A stretch of DNA of 64,000 nt from Ursus arctos (GCF_023065955.2 NW_026622852.1:6790423-6854422); one strand, 5' to 3'. Positions 21,989-34,210 are shown, counted from the first letter of the stretch. The notes: a model not told the origin generated them from the sequence alone. Numbers and translations: made by a program.

Positions 21989-23482
21989 AAATGGGAAAAT
22001 AAAAGCACTTAGAATTGTGGGTAACATTTCTGGAAACTGACTACCAGTTGATGATAAAATTTAACAATTTTCTCACTCAAATAAAATATTATTTCTGTTC
22101 AAAATAAAGCAAAATAAGTATTTTTTTAAGACTCCAGAATGAGACATTCCACAGCTTCTGAAAAAGTATTCTAAAGAAAAAAAGTTATGGTAAGATACCA
22201 TGTTAATAAGCACAAGATAATACAACTAGCTTCTCTCTTCCATTTTCTGCTGTTCATAGAACATACCAAGGAGCCTCTGGTACAGTAGCTGGTAGTTCTT
22301 ACTCCTCAGGCAAACCAGACTCCAATGTACGCTCTGCTCTAATGAGAGGGCATCTGGACCAAAACTAGAATAGAAAGAAAGTCCAATAGGAAAACACTTT
22401 CATTCTATAGTGCTAAAAGGACCAAGTTTTCTAAAACTACCTTTTGAGAAATGTTAGCTAACCTTACCTAAGTCATGTCTTAACTAAGGCAGCACTACTG
22501 ATGTAATTGTTAATGTCATAATAAGCAAAATATTATTTTTTCATTAGAAAAACAGAACTATGCTCCCTGATCACTCTACTTCGCTGCCTATTCAGGTCTT
22601 CCTTTTAAGTGGTTGCACCAAACCATAGAAGTTAATGGGTGCAGAGTGTTAGGTAACTGTGCTTTCCATTTATTCTCCAGCTAACATGCACAACGTACTT
22701 CCTAAATAACATAAGACTCAGAGACCTGATGTTCAATGTTCAAATCACAGAAGCAGGAAGAATTTAGTGGTATTAATATTTTTAGTAGTGCTTTAAGCCA
22801 CACTATGATTAGTTAACAAAGACAGTTACTGTGTAATGAAGGGAAAAATTACTTTTATTGAATTAGTTGATGATATTTTTTCTAATTATAGCACTGCAGG
22901 TGTTTATATCTACAGATTGTATTGGTAAGGTAATTAGGTCCAGCAGTATGTGAATTATGTTAGGTTAAATTAGTTTATCACCAGATAGGAATTTAATGAA
23001 GTGGAAATGTTTTTTTCTAGGTTATGCACTAGTCATCAGCAGTTGCAATGACCACTTAATATGATGTTAGGAAATAACCAGTTCAAATTAAGAAGCAGAA
23101 TTAACTTAGAGCCAATCTCATTCTTTAAGGGACTTTTTTTTTTTTAATTTTCAGGAAATATAAATCAAATGATGAGTGGTGCAAATTTCTGATTTCCCTT
23201 CAATCACCCAGTCACTTAATATGAAAATCTCTTTCTCAATACCAGTCGACTGTTTTAAGACACATATTGACTCTGTATATATTCAGGTAAAATAGTCAAA
23301 CCATTATCCTCTTAATTGAGTTGCTTCAGCTACAAAAGAAACTTAGTTGCCCTAGAAGCCGAGACAAGATAGAAAAACACCTCAGCCAATGATGCTGTTG
23401 CAATATTTCCACAAATGCTAAAATAAGACTAGCCCATAATGCTGACTTCTCTAACACTCAGACAACTCTATTCATATGAACT
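21989..23482. other. Unassigned interval
   Basis: About 1.5 kb without recognised elements or any open frame above 60 residues. T-run near 23132-23144. Confidence 0.4.
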
Positions 23483-23495
23483 AAAAATCAGGTTA

Positions 23496-23684
23496 GGGGT
23501 GCCTGGGTGGTGCAGTCAGTTAAGTCTGGGACTCTTGTTTTCATCTCAGGTCTTGATCTCAGAGTCATGGGATTCATCACCCTGTCCGCCTCCATGCTAT
23601 GCGTAGAGCCTGCTTGAGATTCTCCCTCTCCCTCTGCCCTTCCCACTCGTGCTCTCTCTCTTTCTTTAAAATACATAAAATCAT
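23496..23684 (+). mobile_element. SINEC, sense
   Basis: Head 'ggggtgcctgggtggtgcag', middle 'ctccctctccctctgccctt', tail 'aaaatacataaaatcat'. Target-site duplication 'aaaaatcaggtta' (23483-23495) and 'aaaaactcaggtta' (23685-23698). Confidence 0.96.
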
Positions 23685-23808
23685 AAAAACTCAGGTTATA
23701 TTTTTGTCCTTATGTCCTGTGAAAGTAACACGTGCATATATTTATATTTCTACTTTTCCCTGCCTATCAAAAAAATAACCTGAATTTTATGCTTATTTAA
23801 GTTTCTCT

Positions 23809-23998
23809 ATCTCTCTCTCTAAAGATTTTAATTACTTATTTGAGAGAGAGAATGAGAGAGCATGAGATGAGGCAGGGTCAGAGGGAGAAGCAGACTCCCT
23901 GCTGAGAGGGAACCTGATGTGGAACTCAATCACAGGACTCCAGGATCATGACCTTAGCCGAAGGCAATCCCTTAACCAACTGAGCTACCCAGGCACCC
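23809..23998 (-). mobile_element. SINEC, antisense
   Basis: 'aaagattttaattacttatt', GA-rich middle, 'ggatcatgaccttagccgaa', head 'gctacccaggcaccc'. Target-site duplication 'ttatttaagtttctct' (23793-23808) and 'tatttaaggttctctt' (23999-24014). Confidence 0.95.
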
Positions 23999-24031
23999 TA
24001 TTTAAGGTTCTCTTAACATTAGTTCTCCATG

Positions 24032-24245
24032 GGGCCCCTAGATGGCTCAGTGGGTTAAGCATCTGCCTTCAGCTCAGGTCATGATCTCTGGGTCCTGGAA
24101 TCGATCCACATGTCAGGCTTCCTGCTCAGCGGGGAGTCTGCTTTTCTCTCTCTCTCTCTCTCTCTCTCCCTCTTCCCCTCCCCAGTGCGCATATTTCTCT
24201 CTCTCAAATAAATAAACCTTAAAAAACAAAAACAAAAGAAAACAA
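24032..24245 (+). mobile_element. SINEC, sense, with expanded (CT)n
   Basis: Head 'ggggcccctagatggctcag', 'caggtcatgatctctgggtc', an expanded CT run at about 24144-24170, tail 'aaataaataaaccttaaaaa'. Probable duplication 'acattagttctccat' (24017-24031) with 'acataatttctccaa' just after the tail. Third SINE within 750 bp. Confidence 0.94.
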
Positions 24246-24261
24246 CACATAATTTCTCCAA

Positions 24262-26198
24262 AAAAACATAGATGACATACGAAGGTCCAGGCATTATAAG
24301 AAAAACTAAAGTTAACACAGAATTGAACATATTGTCACCACATTCAAAGGCTAAAATTGCAAGTAGACGTAGTATTCTACTTTGAACCATTCTCTAACCC
24401 CCACTTTTATGCCTTTTACTTTTTAATCAATGGGTTTAAGATAAGAGTATTTGCATTTTATTATTCACCTACTTATATTCTAAGTATGTTGATTCAAGCT
24501 AATTTTTAGCTCTGTGTGCATGTGTGTTTTGTAAAAGATCCAAATCCTAAACAAATAATGGAAAAATAAAACATTACAATTGTGTTTGTTGTTTCCTAAG
24601 CAATCCTTTTATAAACCTTTTCTCCAAACCGGAATGGATGTACTACCTTGAATGTGCTCATACAAAGATCAATAATACAGGAAAGCTACCAATTAAGTGA
24701 TGCTAAACAAGCATCAGGTTACACGTTGTCAGACATCTTGTTAACTTTAGAGGAGTGTTGAGTCTCTGGTAAAATCAAAAAGGAAACATAGAAAAAGTTG
24801 CTCATTAGGACTACATAATATTCATACTCGAAAAGCCTACATAAGGCGAATTTTTCTCATATTTTACAAGATGCTTGAAGGGATCACTAAGAAAGGGATA
24901 TTTCCTAAATCAAAAAATCAATTAGAAATGAACTGGTGCAAGGTTAACACTCATTAAAGCATGAGATATTTTTTGCAAGTATTTTGAGGATATTTCTTGG
25001 TACCTCATCAACACTATGAACTTGAACAAGACCAAATTATGGATTTGAAGCTACCATAAAAATAACAATATGCATGGGATCATGCATCTATGTACATTAT
25101 TCACTTTAATATGTGCTTTCATAATCATCTCATTTGATGTACTCAGCAACTCTTGGAGGTAAATGAGGTTATATTTTAATATTAGAAATAATGAAAATTG
25201 CAACCCCATGATAGACATATCTAAGGTTAGAGATATTGGGGGTTGAAATGCAATAAATCTCATTTTTTCCAGTTCTAAATCATTGGACTTCTTGTCAAAG
25301 AATACATATCTTTAACAAGACAAAATAGCTTTTTAAAATGGCTGTTTCTCTCTATACAAATACTAAAACATACACAAAACTCTAGAATTCAGAGTTTCAG
25401 AAAAATTCTAGTTCTTTTCTTACTTTTTGTCATGGTCTGATAATCTTCTTTTACAATTTCTCTCCTTTTTTATTCGATTCATTTTCATTAAAGGAAACCA
25501 TGTAACAATATTACCTTAGAGGGTTATACTGCTTTAAACACGGGAAAATTTATCATTACCCTTTGCATATAAACCTTTGAATGCAGGACCAACTTGAGCT
25601 TTTTTTCCCCCCCTTTCATTTATAGTCTCACAATTGCATTGCCTTCTTATTGGTAAGGCTTACAGTATTCAACTAACACCTACACACTAAATAACAAATG
25701 AGTTAAGTAATCCCTATAATATTCCTTGCTTCACGGCATATTTGAACGATTCTTATCCATAAACATCTCCCATTTTTGAGGGCAGGGGTTAAGTAGGGCA
25801 ATTCAGAGACCAGATGTAAAAAATTCAAGATAGTTATAATAATAACAACGATAGACTGAATATCAGAAATAATGGGTCATTTTCATAATTTATCATAGTC
25901 GTGCTGCAACTAGTTTGTAGTTGATAAAATAATTTCTGTTCTGCAAGCCAGTCTAAGAAAAATAAGACATTTGTAAACATTGCTAAATTCCAAATTCAAT
26001 AGATGCCCAATAAATTCTTGTTTGTATTCTCTATAGATTGATCATCATGGGAGGTGGGACAAAGGCAAAAAGATGGTTACTGTTGTTTTTTTTAATTATT
26101 ATTGCAATTCTTGAGGCAGAATGCTACATGTTTTTTCTATGCCAGTACCTTTAATTGCACAAAATTATCTATTCATAGATACAAATAATCACATATAT
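24262..26198. other. AT-rich interval with a MIR trace
   Basis: No gene. The MIR-like segment is listed separately. The 70-residue minus frame at 25051-25263 lies over it and is not coding. Poly(C/T) run 'ttttttcccccccctttc' near 25600-25617. Confidence 0.4.
25085..25225 (-). mobile_element. MIR-like ancient SINE, antisense
   Basis: 'cataatcatctcatttgatg', 'agcaactcttggaggtaaat', 'gaaataatgaaaattgcaac' parallel the reverse-complement MIR string 'attatctcatttaatcctca', 'aaccctatgaggtaggta', 'cagatgaggaaactgag'. Highly diverged. Confidence 0.45.
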
Positions 26199-26855
26199 TT
26201 TAAAAATAGATTTTATTTTCTAGAGCTTTTCTAAAATTCACAGCAAAAAATGAGTGGAAGAAAAGATTTCCCACATATCCTCTGCTCCCACACATGCATA
26301 GGTTCCCCCATTATCAACCTCTCTTATCAAAATTGTACATTTCTTACTACTGATGAACATGCATTACACATCAGTGGTTTAACTACCCTGAAATTTCTGT
26401 GCTTAGGTTATGTTTACCCACTCCCAAACCCTGGAAACCACTGATCTTTTTATTTTCTCCATAGTTTTACCTTTTCCAGAATGGCATTCAGTTGGAATCA
26501 TATAGTAGGGTAGCTGTTTCAGATCAGCTTCTTTCACTTAATAATATGCATTTAAGGTTCTTCCATGTCCTTTCATGGTTTGATAACTCATTTCCTTTGA
26601 GCACTGAATAATATTCCATTTTCTGGATGTACTACAGTTTATCAGTTACCTCTTGAATGACATCTTGGTTGCTTACAAGTATTGGCCATTATGAATAAAG
26701 CTTCAACAAACATTCACATGCAGGCTTTTGTGTAGACATAAACTTTCAACTCTTTTGAGTAAATACCAAGGAACACAATTGTGGGATCACAAAAGAATAT
26801 TTTAGTTTTTTTTTTAAACCTGCTAAACTCTCTTCCAAAGTGACTGTAACATTCT

Positions 26856-26942
26856 TCTTCTTTTCTTTATTTACTTAATGTAAGTCTTTTTTTAAATTTA
26901 AATTCAATTAGCCAACTTACAGTATATCATTAGTTTCAGATG
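26856..26942 (-). mobile_element. Extremely short carnivore L1 3' tip, antisense
   Basis: About 87 bp: a T-rich start, then 'aaattcaattagccaactta', 'cagtatatcattagtttcag', the last bases of the carnivore L1 3' UTR and its A-tail. Flanked by an 18 bp duplication with three mismatches: 'aagtgactgtaacattct' (26838-26855) and 'aagtgactataatgttct' (26943-26960). The host L1 continues on both sides. Confidence 0.85.
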
Positions 26943-27431
26943 AAGTGACTATAATGTTCTGCATGCCCATGAGCAGTGAATGAGAATTCTTGTTGCTCCA
27001 TGTCTTTGCTAGCGTTTGGTGTTGTCAGTATTCTGGATTTTGGCCATTTTAATGGATGTGTAGTGGTATCTCATTGTTTTAATTTACATTCCCTGATGAC
27101 ATATGATGTAAAGCATCTTTTCATGGGCTTATTTGCTATCTGCATTTCTTTGAGGTTTCTGTTTCAGGTGTTTGTCCCTTTTTTAACTCTGGTTGTTTGT
27201 TTTCATTATTTATTTAAAATCAGTTTGTTGATATCTATGAAGTAACTTTCTGGGAGTTTGGTCAGGATTGGATTTATGGATAAAGTTAGGCACCAACATC
27301 TTGGATCTTATCCATGAACACGGATTATCTCTTGGTTTATTTAAGTCTTTGATTTCTTTTAACAGACTTTTATAGTTCTTCTGGTATAGATCTTCTGCAT
27401 ATTACTCCTAAATATTTCATTTGTGGGGATG

Positions 27432-27653
27432 TTAATGTAAGTGGCATGTGTATTTTATTTGAAATTCCACTTGACCATTGCTGGTATGAAGGGAAGTGAT
27501 GGATTTTGGGGTATTAACCTTGTATCCTGCAATCTTGCTATAATTGTTTATTAAATTATAAATTACAGGAGTAGTTTCTTTGTTGATTCTTTCAAATATT
27601 CTATATAAATGACCATGTCCTCTGTGGACAAAAAGAGTTTTATTCTTTCTCAA
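27432..27653 (-). pseudogene. L1 ORF2 relic, region after the RT active site
   Basis: Open frame of 73 residues in L1 sense, containing 'LINNYSKIAGYKVNTPKSI' and 'TSNGQVEFQIK', matching the L1 'INEFSKVAGYKIN..KS...L' segment. The catalytic FADD stretch upstream is not open. Dead fragment. Confidence 0.75.
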
Positions 27654-29955
27654 TCTTTATACATGATTTTCTTTTCTTATTGCATTAGTTAGGACTCCAT
27701 TGTGTTAGGGTGAAAAGCAGTGGTGAGAAGAATTTTCTTTGTCTCATTCCTAATGTTAGTAGGAAAGTTTTGAGCTTATCACCATTGACCATGATGTTAG
27801 CTGAAGTATTTTGTAAATATTCTTTATCAAGTTTAGAAAATTCCCTTCTGTTCCTAATATACCAAGAATTTGTATTATGAATGGGTGTTGGATTTTGTCA
27901 AATGCTTTTTCTGCATCTACTGATATGATCATGTTCTTTTCTTTATCCTGTCATTGTGAAGAATTACTTAATTAAGTGATTTTTTAATATGGAACTAGCC
28001 TTGTAAACCTGGGATAAATCCTACTTGAATGTGGTATATAACTGTTTATACTTTCTTAGTTTTGATTTCCTAATTTTTTGTTGAGGATTTTTACATCGAT
28101 ATTCATGTTAGGTATTGGTCTGCACTTTCTTGTTATGCCTTGGGTTTTGTTGCTTTTTTATTTGTTTGTTTCTGTATTAGGTTAATGCTGGCCTCATTAA
28201 ATGAGATAAGAAATATTCTGTCTGCTTCTATCTTCTGAAAGAGATTTTAGATAGTTGGTATAATTTCTTCCTTTAATGTTTGGTAGAATTCATTGTTGAA
28301 CCCATCTTGACTTGTCCTTTCTGTTTTGGGAGGTTATTTAATTACTGATTGAATTTCTTTAGTAGATACATATTCAGATTGCCAATTTCTTCTGTGAGTT
28401 TTGGCCAATGTGTCTTTTAAGAAATTGGTCCATTTGATCTAGGTTATCAAATTTGTGGGCATGGAGTTATTCATTTTATTCTTCTATTATCCTTTTAATC
28501 TCATGGAACTTGTAGTTATGTCCTCTTTTATGTTTCTAATATTACTAATTTTTGTCTCCCTTCCCCTTTTAGTTAGTCTGGATATAGAGTTATTCATTTT
28601 ATTGATCTCTTTTTTTTTTAAACCAGCATTTGCTTTGTTGATTTTCTCTAATGATTTCATGATTTCAGTTTTATTAGTTTTTGCTCTAATTCTAGTTATT
28701 TATTTCTTGTGCTTACTTTTGATTTAATTTGCCCTTCTTTTTCTAATTATAAGGTGTAGACTTGATGATTGATTTTAATCTTTTTTTCTTATATATGCAT
28801 TCAATGTTAAAAATGTCTAGGTACTGCTTTCACTATATCCCACAAATTTTGATAAGTTGTCTTTTCATTTTCATTTCAAAAATATTTAATTTCTCATCAT
28901 ATTTCTTCTTTAACCTGTGTGTTATTTAGAAGAAGGCTGTTTAAGTATTTTGAGATTTTCAAGGTATCTTTTTGTTATTGATCTAGTTTAATTCCATGGT
29001 TATCTAAGAGCAGATTTGTACAATTTCTCTTAAGTTTGTTAAAATGTGTTTTATGGCTCAAAATGTTCAGAATGTGTTCTTAGTGAATGTTCCATAAGAA
29101 CTTGAGAAGAATGTGTTATCTGCTGTTAGATAGAGTAATCTATAGATGTTCATTATATCTGTTGATTAATGCTGTTATTGAGTTTAACTAGTTCTTTACT
29201 GATATTCTGCCTGCTGGATCAGTCCATTTCTGATAGGCTGGTGTTAAGTTTCCACTCTAATAGTAGATTCATCTATTTCTTGTCAAAGTTCTATGCACCC
29301 AGTTTTTGCCTAATATATTTTGATATTCTCATTAGGTGCATATATTTCAAAGGTGTTAGGTGCATACACTTCAATGTCTTTTTGGAGATTTAAAGCCCTT
29401 ACCATTATCTGGTGCTCCTCTTTTTTCCTGATAACTTTTCTTTCTTTGAAGTTGCTATATCTGAAATTAATAGAGCTACTCCCACTTTCTTTTGGTTAGT
29501 GTTAGAACAGTATATTTTTCTCTTTCCACTTACTTTTACTTTATACTACTTGATAGTGTTTGTTTGTTTTGTAAACAACATATATTTGTTTTGTAAATAA
29601 CATATATTTGATTTTAGATCCATTCTAACAATCTCTGTCTTTTAATTGTGTATTTAGATCATTGATGTTCAAAGCAATTATTGATATATTTTGATGAGTA
29701 ACTACAGCATCTATTACAGATTTTTTTACTTGTTGCCTTTGCTCTTTATTCTATGATTATTTTTTTATTTTATTGTTTTTAGTCTTCTGTGGCTATAATC
29801 AAACATTTGGTATGCTTTCATTTCCTCTCCTTTCATAGTATAAATGTTACACTTTAAAAAACAATCAAACAAACAAACAAACTTTTTCAGTGGTTGCCCA
29901 AGAGTTATCAGTATACATTTACAATTTGTCTAACTCCAATTTCAAATAGCCAGAC

Positions 29956-30780
29956 ATGATGTACTGGATAAAAGGAACTACTTTAAATAGACTTTGTAAT
30001 GTGGAGATGGGGAGTCAGAGTTGGAAATATTCAATATTCCTATGATTAGGTTATAGTCTTTAAGTGAACCGGTCCTCTGGATTATAAGCTTCATATATGC
30101 TTATGAGTTTTTTTCCTCCCTTCCTTCCCTTCAGTGGGACAAGATGGCTAGAGTAGGCTGGAGTTGGGTATTTCCTTTCCCTCATATAGAAGGTTAGAAG
30201 AGGGGCCGAAGTTGGGTACTTCTATTTTTCTATGTAGAAGGTTAGCCTCGTATAGTTGGTTAATTCCCTTCCCCTGACCAGTTAGGTTCTGAAAATAAAC
30301 CAGTAGGCACAGGTTAATTAGTCTCTTCTGAAGGCTTCTTATTGAGAAGAACAGAATAATTGAATATTTTAAATGGTTCATGTTCCCTTCCATATGTTGG
30401 AAAAAACTGGAGGGGATTTTTCTCATATTTGGACTATGATAACTGGTTAAAGCTCCATGAGGTAAAATTCAACAAAGTGTGGAGGGTTCCCATTGACTGG
30501 GTCCCGTGGATTTTTTTAACACTTAGATGAATCTACTCTAAGCCTCTAACTACTTGTCAATTATAGTCTGGTTTCCCTTCCTAGCACTGGTTATGGGATG
30601 TTTCTTCCCTGGTAACTTGTGATTATCTGTATTTGCCTGTCTGTCTCTCCAATTATATAGTCAGTGGTTTGCTTTGTGACCTTAAAGAACTAAGGTGAGT
30701 TATTGATTTTCAATTTGTTCAGCTTCTTATTTGTTGTTGAGACAGCTTGGCAATTTCTAAGCTTCTTATGGGCCTGGCTC
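29956..30780. repeat. Probable ancient repeat adjoining L1, family unassigned
   Basis: Carries phrases that I have the impression of seeing as dispersed mammalian repeat, such as 'gtgggacaagatggctagag' (near 30134), 'tgggtatttcctttccctca', 'aactggttaaagctccatga' and 'ttcccattgactgggtcccg'. The position next to an antisense L1 suggests an L1M 5' region, but I cannot align it securely. The 92-residue minus frame at 30148-30426 has no recognisable domain. Confidence 0.4.
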
Positions 30781-30983
30781 ATAATCTTTTTAAATTGATA
30801 AATTTTATTAAAATAAGTATGTAGCAATGAAGGCCTGAGAGGACCAAAACCGAGAACTCTCATTTTCTCCTTATTTAATACTTAGAATATATTTGAGAGT
30901 CACACATAATTTGTGAGGTAGGAAAGGATTTGACAGTAATAGAGGACCATCATCATAACATTTTATTTTCTTTCATGTTTCAG

Positions 30984-31015
30984 ATATAACACATTAACAT
31001 AAAAATGTGTTATAT
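30984..31015. repeat. 12 bp perfect inverted repeat, 8 nt loop
   Basis: 'atataacacatt' (30984-30995) and 'aatgtgttatat' (31004-31015) are exact reverse complements. Confidence 0.85.
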
Positions 31016-31039
31016 TTTTATTATATTCCATTATTATTT

Positions 31040-31067
31040 CATTTCCCAAATTGGAATTTGGGAAATG
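31040..31067. repeat. 13 bp perfect inverted repeat, 2 nt centre
   Basis: 'catttcccaaatt' (31040-31052), 'gg', 'aatttgggaaatg' (31055-31067). It lies 25 bases after another perfect hairpin at 30984-31015. Confidence 0.87.
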
Positions 31068-31287
31068 TTCATACATTAAAATAAGAGTCTCACACATGTG
31101 CACACAAACACAAGAACATGCAGATCTGGTAGATATGTAAACATTGTCAAAATCTTTTTAAAAAGTAGAAAGCTTTTGGAAATCTAACTTCCTTATTTTA
31201 TTAGAATTAACTGATATTCCTAAAGTCCAATGGACAGTGTTAAAGTAGCAGCAGAGACTTGTACCATTGAGATGGAAAAATTTTTAG

Positions 31288-31470
31288 GGAATGCCTGGGT
31301 GGCTCAGTAGGTTAAGTGTCTGCCTTTGGCTCGGGTCATGATCCCAGGGTCCTGGGGTTGAGTTCTCTATCAGGCTCCTTGCTCAGTGGGGAGCCTGCTT
31401 CCCTCTCTGCCTGCCACTCCCCGGCTTATGCTCTCTCTGACAAATAAATAAATAAAATCTTTAAAAAAAT
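31288..31470 (+). mobile_element. SINEC, sense
   Basis: Head 'aatgcctgggtggctcag', 'cgggtcatgatcccagggtc', CT-rich middle, 'acaaataaataaataaaatc' tail. Probable duplication 'aaaaatttttag' (31276-31287) and 'aaaaatttttaa' (31465-31476), partly overlapping the A-tail. Its tail touches the tail of an antisense SINE. Confidence 0.93.
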
Positions 31471-31474
31471 TTTT

Positions 31475-31654
31475 AAAGATTTTATTTAAGACAGAGAGAG
31501 CATGAGTGGGAGGAGGGGCAGAGGGAGAGAGAGAGAGGGAGAGAATCTCAAGCAGACTTCATGCTCAGCATGGAGCCCCGCGTGGAACTGAGAATATGAC
31601 CTGAGCTGAAACCAAGAGTTGAACACTCAACTGACTGACCCACCCAGGTGCCCC
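31475..31654 (-). mobile_element. SINEC, antisense, tail-to-tail with the previous SINE
   Basis: 'aaagattttatttaagacag', GA-rich middle, 'gaatatgacctgagctgaaa', head 'cacccaggtgcccc'. No separate duplication is clear; it probably inserted into the A-tail of the sense SINE at 31288-31470. Together they form an inverted repeat with almost no spacer. Confidence 0.93.
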
Positions 31655-32667
31655 AAGATAGAAACTTTTAACAAATGCCTTGCTTTTCTAAAACCAACTT
31701 AGATTTTAAAGTAAATAACTTAATAGGACAGAAATAGTAGAAAAGTGTGTTTAGGATTGGAAGGACTACTGATGATTTTTCTCCATATTCTACTTTACAC
31801 ATTAAGATAAGAGATTTCTGTTAAGACCCTATCTTGTTAACTCATCCTCCCCAAAGAAGAAAGTGTGTAACCTGATTAATTGGTATGTGATTTTTAATAA
31901 AATCTGATCACCTTTTATTAATTTGTTTCAAAGAAGGATCCAGAAAAGCTTTATAACCTCTTTCACTCAAATGAAATATTCTATCTTCCTCTCTCTTCCT
32001 GGTCTAGACACAATCTTCTTCTGCCCACATTCATAACATTCCACAGGCACAGGGTGACAAATTTGATCTATTTTTCTAAGAACTCTTGACAATTCAAAGG
32101 CAAAATTTATGATGAGGACTTAGGCAAAGTAAAGAGTTAATCCAACTGAATTTTTAATATTATGTCTTTCATAGAAGCATACATTTTTTACATAGATTAA
32201 TAGAATTGATATTTATTTAGATTATCAGTGCTTCATTAGCAAAAATTTTGAGGAATCAGTGGTGACTTTTCAGAACGCCTGGTATTTCTAGTTGAGAGGA
32301 TTCTATGAATGAAGTAATGAAAATAATACATCAAATTTGCTTTTATAAGAAAATATTTATGTGTATGTTTATTGCTGTTATTAGTTATAATTGGATTATA
32401 TCTAAATACAATATTGAGGTTATGCTATTCTAGTTCATGTTTGTTTTTCAATGTAAAGTCAATATTATTTATGACATAAATAAAATAATTTTAATAATTT
32501 AATTAAAAATTATACTCGCTTGCATTTAACTTTTCCTCTTCAGTGCTCACAAGTTTCTTCATATTTCTGTTGGAAATTTAATTTTACACACCTGTTTATC
32601 AGCAGCATTTGTCTTAACACGTGCTATGTCTCCACTTCTTTCTGATTGACTCAAGTGGGATGCATAC
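31655..32667. other. AT-rich unassigned interval
   Basis: No recognised element or open frame. Interspersed short A/T tracts, for example near 32470-32510. Confidence 0.4.
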
Positions 32668-32687
32668 AGAAAGTGTCAAATATTTTA

Positions 32688-32885
32688 TTTTTTTTTAAGA
32701 TTTTATTTATTTATTCGACAGAGATAGAGACAGCCAGAGAGAGAGGGAACACAAGCAGGGGGAGTGGGAGAGGAAGAAGCAGGCTCCCAGCAGAGAAGCC
32801 TGATGTGGGGCTCGCTCCCAGAACGCCAGGATCACGCCCTGAGCTGAAGGCAGACGCTTAACCACTGTGCCACCCAGGCGCCCCC
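32688..32885 (-). mobile_element. Young arctoid-type SINEC, antisense
   Basis: 'taagattttatttatttatt', 'gacagagatagagacagcca', 'gagggaacacaagcaggggg', 'gatgtggggctcgctcccag', 'ggatcacgccctgagctgaa', 'cacccaggcgccccc'. 20 bp duplication with one mismatch (32668-32687 and 32886-32905). Very close to the modern bear-type form, so probably a recent insertion. Confidence 0.97.
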
Positions 32886-32905
32886 AGAAAATGTCAAATA
32901 TTTTA

Positions 32906-33837
32906 GATTCTTTTATATTCCTTAAGTGATATATTTTTGTTTGTCACAGTTCAAGTTTTCTCAAAGAGCACAATTCAAGCTACAGAGATGCTTTTAGCAT
33001 TAAAATCACCATTACAGCTCCATAAAAAGTGTGTAAACTATTTCTTATTCCAAATATTCATTATAGTGTGTCAATAACATGAAAATTGTTATTCACACAT
33101 TTCTTTATATTTGAATTTTAAATTAAAAAAAAAACACAATAGACTTCATCAACCTAAAATAGCTTGAGATGAGGAAATTCAAAAAATAGTCCACACATGG
33201 TCTTGTGATTACCCAAGTGTTTTTGAAGTTTTTATGTTACAAGAAGGAAGAAAAGTGAGAAAAAGAGGCAGGAAATGAATCTAGTAGTGTTAATTTAATG
33301 AAACAAGAACAGTTGTTACATCAAAAGCATGATATAACTATTCCTATGTTTCCCCCCCCTCCCCTAAATTAGTAAGCTTATTTTTCATGGAGATGACAAT
33401 ATTGTCAGCTTTGAGTTTTGCTTGAAATTGCTTTAAATGCTACTCAAAAACATTCACACAAAAAGAGAGAAAATGCATAGGTAACATTAAATGCACAAAG
33501 ATTAAATCACTGAACTAGAGCCAGGTATGAGAAGGTTTTGTTTTGTTTTGTTTGTTTTTATTTTTTCTAATATTGTGCCTTTAAATTGAAAAATGATTTG
33601 AGGTTAGTGTTAAGTGATGAAAGCTCAACTAATGCTGATAGGAAGCTGAAAAAAAAAAACAATGATTGCTCTTATTCCTGATTCTATAAGCCTCAAATAA
33701 GGAAACCACAAATTTTTAAAGTGTCTGAAGTCTTTGCTTTCTGAGTGTTAACCTGTAACAGAAATGCTAGGCTACTTCATAAGAAGGGGAAACATTCAAA
33801 TAATACTGAACTGATTATAGTCTAAATAAATATTGAA
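32906..33837. other. AT-rich unassigned interval
   Basis: No recognised element. Simple stretches: C-run 'tttcccccccctcccct' near 33350-33365 and TTTTG repeats at about 33537-33560. Confidence 0.4.
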
Positions 33838-34210
33838 GACCAGCACAAACCCCTACCCACAAAACATCTTCCAACCAGAGAGTTCTGCAGGGCCAAATAC
33901 TGGTGGAGTTGGTGTCGGTTCTCATTTCACAAGCAGAACAAAAGCACACCTGATTAAAATACGTCACATTCAGACTAGGGACCTAACACTGCACACAGAA
34001 GGCAAGGAGAACCTCTGCAGATGATTGGCTTGAAGAACAGACCAGCCATAACACAATGGCATAACAAATGTTGCTAAAATAAACTGGAGACATTGCCTGA
34101 AGCGCCAGGCCCAGGGGACTACATGACTTCTTCATAAGGCCATTATTTTCTGGGTCAGGAGACATAACTGCCTTTTCTAACACAAAGAAGAATACAGAGA
34201 CATAGACAAA

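Larger units (their letters stand above)
26199..29955 (-). mobile_element. L1MB-type element, antisense, about 3.7 kb
   Basis: Antisense 3' UTR at the left ('agagcttttctaaaattcac', 'ctgctcccacacatgcatag'), then ORF2 in full order from C-terminus to near its N-terminus: 'cttggttgcttacaagtatt', 'acacggattatctcttggtt', 'gtgttggattttgtcaaatg', 'cccacaaattttgataagtt', 'cagtggttgcccaagagtta'. A short L1 3' tip is inserted at 26856-26942. The element seems to end near 29955. A relic reading frame survives at 27432-27653. Confidence 0.9.

Noticed and set aside
24079..24390. 103-residue minus-strand frame with an RERERE stretch
   Set aside because: It crosses an expanded (CT)n in a SINE; the acidic-basic run is simple repeat translation.
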